A stretch of 64,000 nt of DNA from Chionoecetes opilio (GCA_016584305.1 JACEEZ010018885.1:177839-241838); one strand, 5' to 3'; shown: positions 36,661 through 48,815, numbered from the stretch's first letter. The notes: generated from the letters alone by a model not told the origin. Program-made: numbers and translations.

Positions 36661-38424
36661 ACTCTTCTTCATTTTAAAATCAATGCTCTCAAACCTTTTT
36701 TTGAATTGATCGTTCAAGTCGTGATCGTAAAAGCTGTCCACTTCAATTTTTTACATCTTTACTGAAAACTCTCACGGCTCTTCCCTGAATAAATGCTAAA
36801 CTATTATAATTCTTCCCCAAAAATATATAGGTCAGGGAAAAGGCCGTTTCACTCCTCTTAAATTTAATAGTTTACCAATCTTATGTATAGCTAAACACAT
36901 GCGGGTCTAAGAACTATAAAATATACAGGACAAAAATTAAACATAATCTTAAGCGAATACACAGCATGCATTTTTTCTTCATGAAACCAAATTAAAGATT
37001 GCACCTAATATTCGTTCATATTTCAGTACAATCCGGAAAAAACAAGGCCTTTCCTCAAGTAAAAAATCAGTGGCCTGGGCTGCTAGTTGCAATTTATGGT
37101 TGCTATCAGCTTAAATCGAGCATTCAGATGCATGCTTCCACACTGCTCCACACAGGACAAGCGTCCACTCCAGGTTGAAATTAATATACATTTAAATCCT
37201 TCTAGAATAATTATTACCAACTATTATTTATTGCTATTCATGAGTGTTGTTAGGCTGTAGTTAGGGTTCGTCGTTGCAGCTGTGACGAGGCGGTGGCTGC
37301 CAGATGCCAGAAAAGGTGCAGGTCATGACTGATCCACGGGTTTGTTATAACAATTTTTTTGCATTATTCCGGATCTTAGATATCTATGAATACCTAGGAC
37401 TAGTCCCGCCGTATTGTTTATTATACTACCTTTGGTAATAAGGCCGTACCTTTTCTATATAAATTTGCATTGTTAGCCATAAAAATTTCGAAAAGAAACT
37501 TAATAAAACCAAAAATTAGTTAGTCGACAATTATTACTAAACAGAGCATATCTATAAAATATGCTTATATTCACTACAGAATTCGTCTAATGGTACCCAA
37601 ATTACAATGAAAATAACGTTCTGGGTCTCAAGGGGTTAAACGTCAGATTTTCCCACATTGTCTCCAATGACGTGGTGGGCAACTGCGTTTCAAGAGGACC
37701 TGTGCGACTCTGCCACCTACTATAAAAAATGTCCAAATATCCTTAAAAAAAACAGAGGTATAATATTGGCATAGAAAGCCGCAGTACAAATAGTGTATGT
37801 GACCTAGGGTCCTAGGTCTTAGGAAAAATTTATTTCGATGAATCTCGTTCTTATTAACTTGTACTCGCTCGTAATTTCCATTCTAATGTACACTGTGGCT
37901 CCATCCGCATTGCTGCCATGCTAAGCTTGAAGAGAAACTGCTCCTCTCAAATTCTGGGTGGCCACCTCTGTCTTTGAGGTTCATAGGGTCGATGATTTAC
38001 ACTTCCAAATCATTTGTCGGCGGTCATCATTTAAATTCTGCGGCATGATTTTACGCCCCGGATGCTCTTGGTGACAGGCATCCAGCAATTTACAGCTGAG
38101 GGTCCAGGTTGGATGCCTGCCATGGCTAATGAACCCACCTGTCCCGGGACGCATTACACACACCGCCACCAAAATCTTCTTCTTCAATATTTGATAGGAA
38201 TCAAGCATTCCGTGCAAAACCTTTTGTACTGTATATACCAATACAGGAGTCACAGAAGGTGCAAAACCCAATCATCGGACAATAATGGATCTAATGAGAC
38301 AAGATGCACTAAACATGACTCTCTCACCTATACCTGACACAACTAACCATACATATAAGTCATGGGGTGTGAAGTCTTTGCCACCAAGAGGTGAATGTAT
38401 TTCAAAACCTGCTCCAAAATGGGA
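36661..38424. other. Unassigned DNA
   Basis: No gene is supported. A 96-codon minus-strand frame (37981-38271) has no recognised domain. A dispersed repeat lies at 37480-37640. Confidence 0.4.
37480..37640. repeat. Dispersed repeat, copy 2 (see 13920-14110)
   Basis: Shared words include GCTTATATTCA, the AAATTACAATG block and CTCAAGGG, in the same order. Confidence 0.55.
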
Positions 38425-38780
38425 GGCGGCTGCGAGTGGTTAGGCGTTCCGAGTGGCGTTCTCGTGTTGTACTCGAGTTCGACTCCCGAGTGAGACCCAT
38501 AAATCTACATAAAATCTTCGGCACCGCTTGAGGGGCCTATGAACACCCACATGCTGCCATTAACTCAAACTTGGATGGCCCGAGTGCATCGGAGGGGACA
38601 CAGGGCGGCGGCCTGAGCCTCTTAATCACATGCGTCACTATAACAATCTGCCTGCGCCCCACGGGTGAGGGCCCCAACCATCACAGCCTCAAGGTGTGCC
38701 TCCAGGGCCTACATCCCAAGCCTTAGAAGTCACTGCCTAACAGGCACTATAGGCATACAATTGTAAAAAAAAAAAAAAAC
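38425..38780 (+). mobile_element. tRNA-derived SINE with poly(A) tail
   Basis: It begins with an A-box-like GGCTGCGAGTGGTTAGGCG, then a B-box-like GAGTTCGACTCCC at about 38487. A GC-rich body of about 270 bp follows, ending in A(15) at 38765-38779. Poly(A) is consistent with LINE-driven retroposition. Target duplications could not be fixed. Confidence 0.75.
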
Positions 38781-38832
38781 CCGTATTGTCGCGGCAGTGC
38801 GGCTCCTTAGAGGCAAGGTGTGATCACTCAAG

Positions 38833-39207
38833 TGCCACTCTGCCTTTCCCTGGACGGCTGCCATCTTGTGGCCACTATGCTTTCCTGAGGCAGCCATATT
38901 GTGCACCCTGCCTTCCTGACGGCTGCCATTCTTGGTGTCACTCTGACTTCCTGACGGCTGCCAATTCTTGTGCCACTCTGCCTTCCTGACGGCTGCCATC
39001 TGGCGCCACTTATGCTTCCTGACGGCTGCCATCCTTGGGCCACTCTGCCTTTCTCACGGCCTGCCATCTTGGTGCCACTCGGCCTTCTGACGGCTGCCAC
39101 TTGGTGCCACTCTGCCTTTTGACGGCTGCCATCCTGGTGCCACTCTGCCTTACTGCCGGGACTGCATACTTGGTGCCACTCTGCCTTCCTGACGGTGCCC
39201 ATCTTGG
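38833..39207. repeat. 34-bp minisatellite, about 11 copies
   Basis: Degenerate copies of CACTCTGCCTTCCTGACGGC followed by TGCCATCTTGGTGC. Frequent small indels disrupt any frame. Confidence 0.92.
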
Positions 39208-39289
39208 TGGTTTACGGCCGCTGCAATCACCCATGGCTTCAGGACGAGCTCCTAGGACATGCTCCTTCAAGAACACATTATAACAAAAT

Positions 39290-39690
39290 ACCGTTGAAAG
39301 CATATAAAATACCGTGAAAGCATTATAAAATGCCGTTGAAAGCATTATAAAATGTCAATTGAACAGCATTAAAAATGCCGTGAAGCATTATAAAATGCCG
39401 TTGAAAGCATTATTAAAATGCCGTTGAAAGCATTATAAAATGCCGTTGAAAGCATTATAAAATGCCGTTGGCAAGCATTATAAAATTTGCCGTTGAAAAG
39501 CATTTTTAAATTATATCGTTGCAAGCATGATAAAATGCCGTTGAAAGCCATTATAAAATGGCCGTTGGAAGCATTAAATAATGCCGTGAAAGCATTATAA
39601 ATGCCGTTTGAAAAGCATTATAAAAATGCCGCCTGAAAGCATTCTAAAATGCCGTTGAGATTAAATAATGCCGTTTGAAGCATTATTAAG
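39290..39690. repeat. 22-bp minisatellite, about 18 copies
   Basis: Tandem copies of CATTATAAAATGCCGTTGAA plus AG with small indels. It lies close to the 34-bp array but is unrelated in sequence. Confidence 0.93.
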
Positions 39691-40784
39691 ATGCAACCAT
39701 TTCCTACATGGAGATATGCCCTTCATTGCCGTGCACTTGATCAGGTGGCCGCAGTGCCACCAAGACCTTGTATCACACCCACCCTGTGCTTCACGCCAAG
39801 GCCCCTCAAGGCCCCCGGGGCATTGCCAGACTTACCCCAGCAGGGCATTAGACCCTGTGGCATCACAGGTCTACGAGGCAGCTGGTGACGTATTAATGAG
39901 GCCACAGGCATGGACAGGGGGGCCGTCAAGGTGCCCCCGGGGGACCTTTAAACAAGCCCCAGGGACCTGGGGGGAGGACAGGGAGGGTTTTTTTTTGAAG
40001 ACGGCCGGGGATGGCAAGGCCCCCGTAGCTCCGACGCCCCGATGTGTTATTACTGTGAGACGTCAGTAACTACATGGAGCTGGCCCCGCCCGGCGAGCCC
40101 CGCAACTCAGGGTGGCGGGGTGAGTTATCACGCCACCTCAGCCACCCATCCGAAACCAAGACGTAAATTTTCATTGATAATTTGGGGTACTATTTTTTAG
40201 ACACTTTTAGTGGGAATATAAGCAACTATTTCATCGATATGACCGTTTAGTATCCATTGTCCAGTAATTGATATGGTATATTCAGTTTTTTTCGTAATTT
40301 TATGGCTCGACAACATACAACTATTTTCTAACAAAGCGAAAGATCTGGGCGTGAAGGCGGTTAAGCATTTATACGAGACAAGTAAAAACAGGTCTACAGT
40401 TAATCTTTACTTAACCTAAGTATAAAGGTTTTGTGTCACAGTATCTGAGAATTCATTACAAAATAAAGTGTTTACTTCATGTCATTACAACTGAATGGTG
40501 ATGTGATGGAAAATCATCAAAATGTCTTCAATCTTTAATGTATAAGAGTTGAAGGCACTAAATGCATTGTACCTGTGTTTAGAATTGTAGTGATGACAGA
40601 AACAGCCGGAGTCAGGAATCATGTCACGGCCCAAGACTTTTCACAAGTAAATAGTACCTTTATACTAAACATAACTGACATCCGCTGCGGTGTGGAGATC
40701 CAGCTTTCCACGAGTTTCTTTACTGTTTTGGATCAGTATTTAGCACTATTTCCTTTGCAACAGCTTTATATAATATATCCTATA
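39691..40784. other. Unassigned DNA, GC-rich then A/T-rich
   Basis: 39750-40130 is GC-rich with no recognisable protein. The rest is A/T-rich. Confidence 0.4.
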
Positions 40785-40915
40785 TATATATATATATATA
40801 ATATATAAATTACATATATATATTATATTATAATATATATATATATAATATATATATATATTATATATAATATATATAAAAAAATCATATATAATATATA
40901 GATCTATATAATATA
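40785..40915. repeat. (TA)n microsatellite
   Basis: An imperfect TA run. Confidence 0.93.
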
Positions 40916-41025
40916 TACTTTGGGTTCTACCGGTAAGGTGATAGTCTCTACAACCAGTATTGTATGATGACCACGTATACCATACTGTTTCAATTTTTGT
41001 AGTAAGATATCATGTTTTCCTTGTA

Positions 41026-41400
41026 TCAAAAAGTTTTAGTAACAGTATATAAACTAGTGAGCATTGTATGTGAGCATCCAAGGCAGAGTAATGTTATCGG
41101 TGAAGGCGGTCGAGCACTAAAGGTACTTAATCCTTTCGAAAACAAATTGTTTTTGTTGATAAAGATTTTTTGGTTAAGAAAATCAATGAAATTTTTTTCA
41201 TTAATTTCTCGAATATTTTTGAGTAGGTGCTTAGCAGTGATATTGGTCTGTAATTGCAATGTTTCTTTTGGACTTTTTTTATAAATAGGGATTACGGTTG
41301 CAGGTTTTAAACATTGAGGAAAAATTCCTTTTTCGATGGACTGGTTGAACAAGATTGATAATGGAACAGCTATTTGTTCTTTATTAGCTTTTAGGAGAGA
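41026..41400 (-). pseudogene. LINE reverse transcriptase fragment
   Basis: The minus-strand frame includes LFNQSIEKGIFPQCLK, then VIPIYKKSPKETLQ and a region resembling the RT finger after the NYRP motif (LLKNIREINEKNF, FINKNNLFSKG). This order (weak-terminal W/C-LK ... VIP-YKKG ... L-N) is typical of CR1/Jockey-like RT starts. No catalytic box is present, and the similarity ends near 41026. It is a small decayed piece whose family is not assigned. Confidence 0.55.
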
Positions 41401-41410
41401 GACGGAAATT

Positions 41411-41929
41411 TCATGGGTTCATGGATTTCATGGGGGAAGTGGTGAGGTGTAGGTCGGTCTGGCGCACCAAGGTGTTCCATAGTCTACTATAGCGGGGTAA
41501 GAAGGAGCGGAGGTAATGTTCCGTCCTCGCGTAGGGCACAGTCACCTGATGGTCGATGTTGTGGGCCACACGGGTAGAATTGGAGGGCCTGGCTCGTGGG
41601 TTGAGGCGCAGCTCTGCTAGTTGTAGGAGTTGCATCTTGTGAGCCTTGTACATGACGCACATGCCTGCCACGTCACGCCGCTGCTGGAGAGGTTGAATGA
41701 TCTATGCAGCAACCTCAGGGGCTTTCAGCCGGGCCAGCCGCTGGGCTCTAGCTTGAACCCGGTCAAGGAGGCCGAGGTATGACAGGGGGCAGGAGAACCT
41801 TGCGAGGGGCGAGTATTCCATCAGGGAGCGGACTTGTGACTTGTAGAGTGTGCCGACTCCCTGAGCGTCCAGGAGGTGCGCGACGCGTCGGATGCAGCTC
41901 AGTTTCCAGGCAACATCCTTGGCGACCTT
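41411..41929 (-). pseudogene. LINE C-terminal region, interrupted by a foldback
   Basis: The minus-strand frame reads AKDVAWKLSCIRRVAHLLD, VRSLMEYSPLARF and LLDRVQARAQRL, then a stop at 41702. The protein pattern resumes in another frame to WNTLVRQTDLHL. This is the post-catalytic thumb and tail typical of LINE RTs (LEYA-L-W ... LDRVQ-RA-RL). The 5' continuation is lost where the 435-bp foldback begins at 41930. It is a dead fragment; the clade is not assigned. Confidence 0.65.
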
Positions 41930-42364
41930 GATACAAATACACAGAGAATCAGAAATAAATATAGTATTTGAAGAATTTAGGGTGTTTCTGATTTTTTTTT
42001 TTTTGCGATATGGCATATAGTTGCATCCTTCATGGATACAGCAAGAAAGCTGTGCCTTTGCAGAAAGCTTAGCACCCATTTCTGACCTATTTGGCCATGA
42101 TATGTGTGTGCAGTGCCTGGCAGTGGCGGGTGTGAGGAGCGCAACAAGACAGCGTGTTTCAAACCGCGCTCCTCTTACCCGCCACTGCCAGGCGCTGCAC
42201 ACACATAGGTCGGAAATGGGTGCTAAGCTCTCTGCAAAGGCACAGCTTTCTTGCTGTATCCATGAAGGATGCAAGTATATGCCATATCGTTAAAAAAATA
42301 TACCAGAAACACCCAAAATTCTTCAAGTACTATATTTATTTATGATTCTATGTATATTTGTATC
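41930..42364. repeat. Foldback element, 435 bp
   Basis: The ends GATACAAATA and TATTTGTATC are inverted, and complementarity continues inward to GAGGAGCGC/GCGCTCCTC around a 33-nt loop (42143-42175). The left arm has about 12 extra bases (TTTGGCCATGAT). It is flanked on the left by LINE coding sequence, so it probably inserted there. Confidence 0.85.
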
Positions 42365-42579
42365 AGGGCAGGGCTGGGAAGCTTCCGAATGTGACGTCGA
42401 GGAGCCATGGTGCGTCGTCTGCTGATCGTCAGTTTTGTTTTGAGCTCGGGGAATTTACAGATTTTGAATGCTGATCATTTAAAAACGGGTGACTGGATGC
42501 AAAAAGTGACAACATATTGTTGATATACTCGATCATACCTATATTTTGACTGCGTTAAATCATGAATGATGAAATGGTC

Positions 42580-43665
42580 TGGACAATTACTTTAAGAATC
42601 TTCTTATTAAGTATAGATTCAAAAGCTTTAGAAAGGCAGGAAGTCAAAGCTATGGGACGGTAGTTTGAAGGATTAGAACGGGCACCCTTCTTAGGAACAG
42701 GTTGGATGTGAGCAAACTTCCAGCAAGAAGGAAAGGTGGAAGTAGATAGACATAGAGGGAAAAGTTTGACCAGGCAGGGTGCAAGCACAGAAGCATAGTT
42801 TTTTAGAACAATAGGAGTGACTCCGTCAGGACCGTAAGCCTTCCGAGGATCTAGGCTAGAAAGGGCAAAGAAAACATCATTACGAAGGATCTTAATAACA
42901 GGCATAATATAGTCAGAGGTTGGAGGAGAAGGAAGAACAAGCCCTTCATCAACCAGAGTGGAATTTTCAGCAAAGGTATGAGCGAAGAGTTCAGCTTTAG
43001 AAATAGATGAGACAGCTGTGGAGCCATCTGGGTGAAGCATAGGAGGGAAAGATGCAGAAAAAAACTTGTTAGAGATGTTATTAGCTAGATGCTAGAAGTC
43101 ACCAGAGGAATTCGATTCAGAAAGATTTTGACATTTTCTATGAATGAAGGAGTTTTTGGAAAGTTGAAGTAAATATTTGACATGATTACGGGCAGAAATA
43201 TAAAAGGCATGAGTTTCAGGAGATTGATGGTTACGGTACCGTCTGTGAGCCGCCTCTCTATCTTGGACAGCATGATAACAAGCAGAGTTAAATCAAGGCT
43301 GACGGGCTTTAGGATTAGAGAAAGTTTGTGGAATGTACGCCTCCATGCCGGAGACTATGACCTCAGTTATGCGCTCTTCACAAAGAGATGGATCTCTGAC
43401 ATGGAAACAGTAATCATTCCATGGAAAATCAGAGTAGTACTGCCTTAGGTCTTCCCACTTAGCTGAGTTGAAATGCCAGAAGCATCTCCACTTAGGTGTG
43501 TCCCGAGGCGGCACCGGAGAGATAGGACAGGTTACAGAAATAAGATTGTAAATTGTAATCGGAGGAACCCAACGGAGAGAATAGTTTCACAGAGTAAGCA
43601 GAAGGGTTAGTAATAAGGAAAAGATCAAAAATGTTGGGCGTGTCTCCAAGGCGGTCAAGAGTCTT
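42580..43665 (-). pseudogene. LINE family L, copy 2 (endonuclease end to RT start)
   Basis: The minus strand carries the endonuclease C-terminus ([11 protein letters not shown], near 43590) and the linker ([21 protein letters not shown]). Then come SSISKAELFAHTFAENST, DPRKAYGPDGVTP, FAHIQPVPKKG, SNPSNYRPIALTSCL and FESILNKKILK, where homology to copy 3 stops at about 42580. Stops and frameshifts break it near 43085, 43273 and 43514. The catalytic RT half is missing. It abuts the 3' part of copy 3 at about 43666. Confidence 0.8.
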
Positions 43666-43669
43666 GTCA

Positions 43670-45783
43670 CTCCTCTTTTGAAAAGATTTAAGTCGTAGGA
43701 AGATGGAAAAATAGAAACAGGAAGAGAGTTCCAGAGTTTACCAGTGAAAGGGATGAAAGAGTATAAATACTGATTAACTCTTGCATTAGGAAGATGGACA
43801 GAATAGGGATGAGAATTACTAGAATGTCTTGTGCATCGAGGCCGCGGGAAGTGGGTAGGCATGCAGTTAGCAAGTTCAGAAGAACAGTGAGCATGAAAAT
43901 AACGGTAGAAGATAGCAAGAGAAGCAACATTGCGGCGGTGATTTAAAGATTGACTACAGTCAGTCAGAGGAGACGAGTTGTTGAGACGAAAAGCTTTTGA
44001 TTCAACCCTGTTTAGGAGAGCTGTATAAGTGCATCCCCCCAAACATGTGAGACATTCTTTTAACATAGGCGGATAAGGCCTCTGTACAGAGCAAGGCAAC
44101 TGGGAAGGAGAAAAAAACGGACGTATACGCTACAGGACACCGAACTTCTTAGAAGCTATTTTAGCAGGAGATGAGATGTGAGATTTCCAGTTCTGATATT
44201 AAGTAAAGGATAGTCCAAGAATGTTCATTGTAGAAGAGGGAGACAGTTGAGTGTCATTGAAGAAGAGGGGATAACTGTCTGGTAGGTTTTATCGAGTAGA
44301 TAGGTGAAGAAATTGGGTTTTTGAGGCATTGAACAAAACAAGGTTTGCTTTGCCCCAATCTTAAATTATAGAAAGATCAGAAGTTAGGCGTTCGGTGGCA
44401 TCTCTCCGTGAATCATTTAGTTCCTGTTGAGGTAGACGTCTAATGAACGAAGTTGAAAAATGCAGGGTAGAAGCATCACCGTAGGAATGGATAGTCCTTT
44501 GAGTTAGACTTAGATCATTAATTAATAATATAAAGAGTGGGTGATAGGACAGAACCCTGAGGAACACCACTATTGATAGTCTTAGGAGAAGAACAATGAC
44601 CGTCTACAGTAGCTGCAATAGAACGGCTTGAAAGGAAACTTAAGATGAAGGTGCAGAGAGAAGGATAGAAACTGAATGAGGGTAGTTTGAAAATTAAAGA
44701 TTTGTGCCAGGCTCTATCAAAGGCCTTCATTATGGCAAGGGTAACAGCAAAGTTTCACCGAAACCCCTAAAGGAGGATGACCAAGATTCATTTAAGAAAG
44801 CTAGAAGATCGCTAGTAGATCGCTGTTTACGGAAACCGTACTGACAATCAGGTAGAAGATTGTGAGCAGATAAATGCTTAAGAATCTTCTTATTAAGTAT
44901 AGATTCAAAAGTTTTAGAAAGGCAGGAAGTCAAAGCAATAGGACGGTAGTTTGAAGGATTCGAACTGTCACCCTTCTTAGGAATAGGTTGGATGTGAGCA
45001 AAGTTTTTGCAAGAAGGAAAGGTGGAAGTAGATAGATAAAGACGGAAAAGTTTGACCAGGCAGGGTGCAAGAAGCAGAAACACCTCCGCTTAGGTGTGTC
45101 CCGGGGCGGCACCGGAGCGATAGGACAGGTTACAAAAATAAGATTGTGATCGGAGGAACCCAACGGAGATAATAGTTTCACAGCGTAAGCAGAAGACTTA
45201 GTAGTTAGGAAAAGATCACGAAATTTTGGGCTTGTCTCCAAGGCGGTCAGGAATACGGGTAGGCCAGCTGCTCTAAGTCCTGGAGGATAGCAAAGTTGTA
45301 GGCTTGTTCACCAGGTTGGTCAGTGAAAGAAGATGAAAGCCAAAGTTGATGGTAAACACTGAAATCCCCAAGAATGGACATTTCTGCAAAAAGAAAATAA
45401 GATGAAAGTTTTTGAAGAATTTTATATAGACTGAGGAGTTAGGTAGAGATATACAGGACAGCAAAATTTAGTAAGAAGACATTGACGTCGAAGCCAGATA
45501 GTAGAAAATTCAAAAGATGCAAGACCGTGGGCTCGAGAGCAAGTGATGTTGTTGCGTGTATATATACATATACGCAACCGCTAGGTTTGAATTGAAAATT
45601 ATAATAGAGAGAGTAAGAGGAAACAGAAAAGGAACAGCTGTCAGTGCTCACTGATACCTGAGTTTCGGTGAGGAAAAGAAGATGAGGTTTAGAGAAGGAT
45701 AGGTGATGTTCCACAGATAGGAAGTTAGATCTAAGACCGCGAATGTTGCAGAAGTTTAAAAAGAAAGTTAGAAGAAGTATCAA
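43670..45783 (-). pseudogene. LINE family L, copy 3, internally deleted
   Basis: The minus strand starts with an endonuclease N-terminus (NIRGLRSNF, LLFLTETQVSVS), then VKLLSPLGSSDHNLI and DTPKRRCFCF. At about 45080 it jumps directly to LAPCLVKLF, so the linker and first RT segment present in copy 2 are deleted. RT continues with NYRPIALTSCLSK, QYGFRKQRSTSDLLAF, KAFDRAWHKSL and SGVPQGSVLSPTLY. The catalytic box is degraded to SYGDAST. The C-terminus near 43700 reads [30 protein letters not shown] and LNLFKRGVT. Several frameshifts are present, and it is inactive. The element is a Jockey/CR1-superfamily LINE common in arthropods; the exact clade is not assigned. Confidence 0.82.
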
Positions 45784-45847
45784 GACACCTCGAGTCGTAA
45801 CCGTTAAGTCGGTCCGAGCTGGAGATATTGATGGTCACCTCCCCAGC

Positions 45848-46665
45848 TAGGGACTCCAGCCAGTCTGCCTGACACGGCCGAGCAACTCAGTGCCAGCCAG
45901 TCTGCCTGACACCACCGAACAACTCAGTGCCAGCCAATCTGCCTGACACCACCGAGCAACTCAGTGCCAGCCAGTCTGCCTGACACGGCCGAGCAACTCA
46001 GTGCCAGCCAGTCTGCCTGACACCACCGAACAACTCAGTGCCAGCCAGTCTGTCTGACACGGCCGAGCAACTCAGTGCCAGCCAGTCTGCCTGACACCAC
46101 CGAACAACTCAGTGCCAGCCAGTCTGCCTGACACCACCGAGCAACTCAGTGCCAGCCAGTCTGCCTGACACGGCCGAGCAACTCAGTGCCAGCCAATCTG
46201 CCTGACACCAACGAACAACTCAATGCCAGCCAGTCTGCCTGACACCACCGAACAACTCAGTGCCAGCCAGTCTGCCTGACACGACCGAACAACTCAGTGC
46301 CAGCCAGTCTGCCTTACACCACCGAGCAAATCAGTGTCAGTCAATCTGCCTCACACCACAGAACAACTCAGTACAAGCCATTCTGCATGACACCACCGAG
46401 CAAACCAGTGCCAGCCAATCTGTCTGACACCACCGAAATTCTCAGTGTCAGTCAGTTTGCCTGACACCACAGAACAACTTAGTGCCAGCCAGTCTGCATG
46501 GCACCACTGAACAGATTAGTGCCAGCCAGTCTGCCTGACACCACAGAACAACTTAGTGTCAGTCAGTTTGCCTGACACCACAGAACAACTCAATGCCAGC
46601 TAGTCTGCCTGGCACCACCGAACAGCTCAGTGCCAGCAAGTATGCCTGACACCACCGAACAATCA
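45848..46665. repeat. 37-bp minisatellite, about 22 copies
   Basis: The unit is CAGTGCCAGCCAGTCTGCCT plus GACACCACCGAACAACT. Two unit types, ACGGCCGAGCAACT and ACCACCGAACAACT, are interspersed. The right end is more diverged than the left. Confidence 0.95.
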
Positions 46666-47099
46666 GACAATCAGCTAAAGGATCACGGCATACCGTAAGT
46701 TTACCTGTTCTAGTTTGAATAAAGTAAATTCCGTCATTATTTCAGTCACATTGTGTTTGGTGAAAATTAAATAATCTATATGTAACATTTTGTTGGAGCC
46801 AAAGGATGTGGCGAAATGAGAAAATTTTAAGAAAATATATACAATGCAAAAAGAAAGACGAGCTAGATCGTCATGTTCAGAAGTAAACATGTGCTTGGCG
46901 GCGCGAATGTTACACACCTGAATGCAGCAGCAGGGGTAGCAGCAGCAGCGCCAGCACACACACGAGGACTCTCTTGCTAGCTAACCGTCGGAGCCATACT
47001 TTAATCTGAATGGAATTAAGCAATGATTTGTATAACACATACGGACATAACAGGAAGAATAACTCTGTACTGAATATATATCTATGCATATGTACCCAA
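46666..47099. other. Unassigned DNA
   Basis: A short GCAGCAGC-like tract lies at 46920-46955. No gene is supported. Confidence 0.4.
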
Positions 47100-47203
47100 C
47101 CATACTACCCCCACACCCCCCCCCCACCCACCCCCCACCCCACCACCCACCCCACCCGCACCAAAACCCACCCCACCACGCACCACCACCAACCCCCCCC
47201 CGG

Positions 47204-47249
<46 letters not shown>

Positions 47250-47250
47250 C
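47100..47250. repeat. C-rich tract and (ACGC)n microsatellite
   Basis: A CCCACC-rich tract at 47107-47199 is followed by about 12 ACGC units at 47203-47248. Confidence 0.93.
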
Positions 47251-47448
47251 AGCGCGGTCAGATTGCACGCACCACTGCTTGCGATTCAGCAAGTATGTGT
47301 TTCAAGCCCAGCTCGGGGTGGATTCTAGTGACAGCGCAGGTTTTTACGCTGCATTATACAAAATTCTGGCATTATGAGCTTAATTCAGGCTTTTACGGGG
47401 GAGTAATAACTGGCGATCCAGCTCGTATGGGCTGACCCTTGGGTGAAT
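47249..47448 (+). mobile_element. tRNA-derived SINE, family A copy 2, decayed
   Basis: The head AGCGCGGTCAGATTG and B-box-like TGTTTCAAGCCC are followed by a body ending AACTGGCGATCCAGCTCG and GGGTGAATCACAC. It lines up with the reverse complement of 21928-22181. It is flanked by (ACGC)n and (CA)n. Confidence 0.6.
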
Positions 47449-48017
47449 CACACACACACAAATAAACACACGATAACCGCCACGATGGTCAATTCGATAG
47501 CGACTTCCCTATCTATATCCACTTCTTCCTTATAAACTACAACTTATATATTCACAAACACAGTGAAAATCAAGCATATCACTTGAAGGAGGATTACTGG
47601 CCTTCTTGTAGTAGAAGGAGTAACGAAATTCAAAATTCAACCTCACTGCCCTACTATATGAGGCTTGAAGATTTCTGATCCATCGTTACCTCAAGAAGAG
47701 TAAACAGGTCCATAGTTTGTACTGCTAGGCCATCCATGACAACATGAGTACAGATGTGTGCTGGAGTCCAGAGATGGGGAACACGTTATCAAAAGTTTCA
47801 GTCTTCAAAATGTTTACTCCTTCATAGTTACTAATTGCTGAATAAACGGTCAATACAATCATATGAGCAACAAATGTGTTAATGAAAGAATGGTAATGGT
47901 TTTCCCGAAATAGATTCCATATAACATAGTCTGGCATTTATGATGACAAAACGTAAGGAGGAAATCATTGAAGAAACAATCAAGAGATAGTAAGAAAGAA
48001 ATTCTTAATTATGAGTG
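47449..48017. other. Unassigned DNA
   Basis: No gene or element end was recognised. Confidence 0.4.
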
Positions 48018-48395
48018 CATGACGATGATTATATTAAGAATAATGATGATGGTAACAATGACACCGGTAGGGATGATAATAATGATGATGATAATGATGA
48101 TTGATATAAATAATGCTAATGGTGATAATATAATATTAACAATGATAACTATACAAATTATGATAACAATAGCAATAATAATAATAAATTAATAATTATA
48201 ATAGTTATGATAATGATGATGGTAATAATTACAATAATAGAAATGGTGATAATGATAACGATAATGATAATAACAATAATAACGATAACAATAATGGTAA
48301 TAACAATGACAATAATCATGACAATAATAATAATAATAATAATATAATAATAATAATAATAACAATAATGAGTATATGAATATAACGATAATAAC
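48018..48395. repeat. Degenerate (AAT/GAT)n tract
   Basis: AAT, GAT and AAC units. It probably merges with the tail of the minus-strand SINE at its right side. Confidence 0.88.
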
Positions 48396-48815
48396 AATTT
48401 GTGTAACAGAAACAGGTCAGATTGGAACCCCTGGACTAGGCGTCGTAGCCACTTCACCACACGGAGGTTAAGAGGTAATGACAGGCACCCCTATCTGTTA
48501 TTACCCCAACCTCAATAACCTCCGTGTGGTGAGTTGGCTACGACGCCCTGTCCAGGGGTTCCAATCTGACCTGGTACTCTTACACAAATTAACACAATTT
48601 GTCTGTCTTACAATTGTGTTTGTTAATTGATTAAATTTGTTGACTGTCCTGGCCACGATAGGTTAAAGTCACCTGCTTGCCCCCACCGAGTTAAGGTTGG
48701 GGTAATAACAGGTAGAGGTACCTGTCATTACCTATAAACCTCCGTGGTGAGGTGGCTACGGCGCCCTGTCCACGGATTTGAATCTGACCGAACTGTTACA
48801 CAATTTGTCTTAATT
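48396..48815. mobile_element. tRNA-like SINE cluster, head-to-head pair plus a third copy
   Basis: A tRNA-like unit (ACCTCCGTGTGGTGAGTTGG, then GGGGTTCCAATCTGACC as B box) occurs on the plus strand at 48515-48590. It also occurs on the minus strand at 48400-48475, and in a diverged plus copy at 48735-48800. The first two form a head-to-head inverted repeat with AAT-rich tails facing outward. GGTAATAACAG/CTGTTATTACC blocks at 48497 and 48699 are also inverted. Confidence 0.7.

Noticed and set aside
35202..36709. Thr-His open frame of 331 codons and neighbours
   Set aside because: Translation of CA-derived repeats; stops are absent because CA repeats cannot form them.
37981..38271. 96-codon minus-strand ORF
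   Set aside because: No recognised domain, and both its neighbours are non-coding repeats.
45848..46665. CRISPR-like 37-bp direct repeat
   Set aside because: Units are directly adjacent with no spacers, so it is an ordinary minisatellite.
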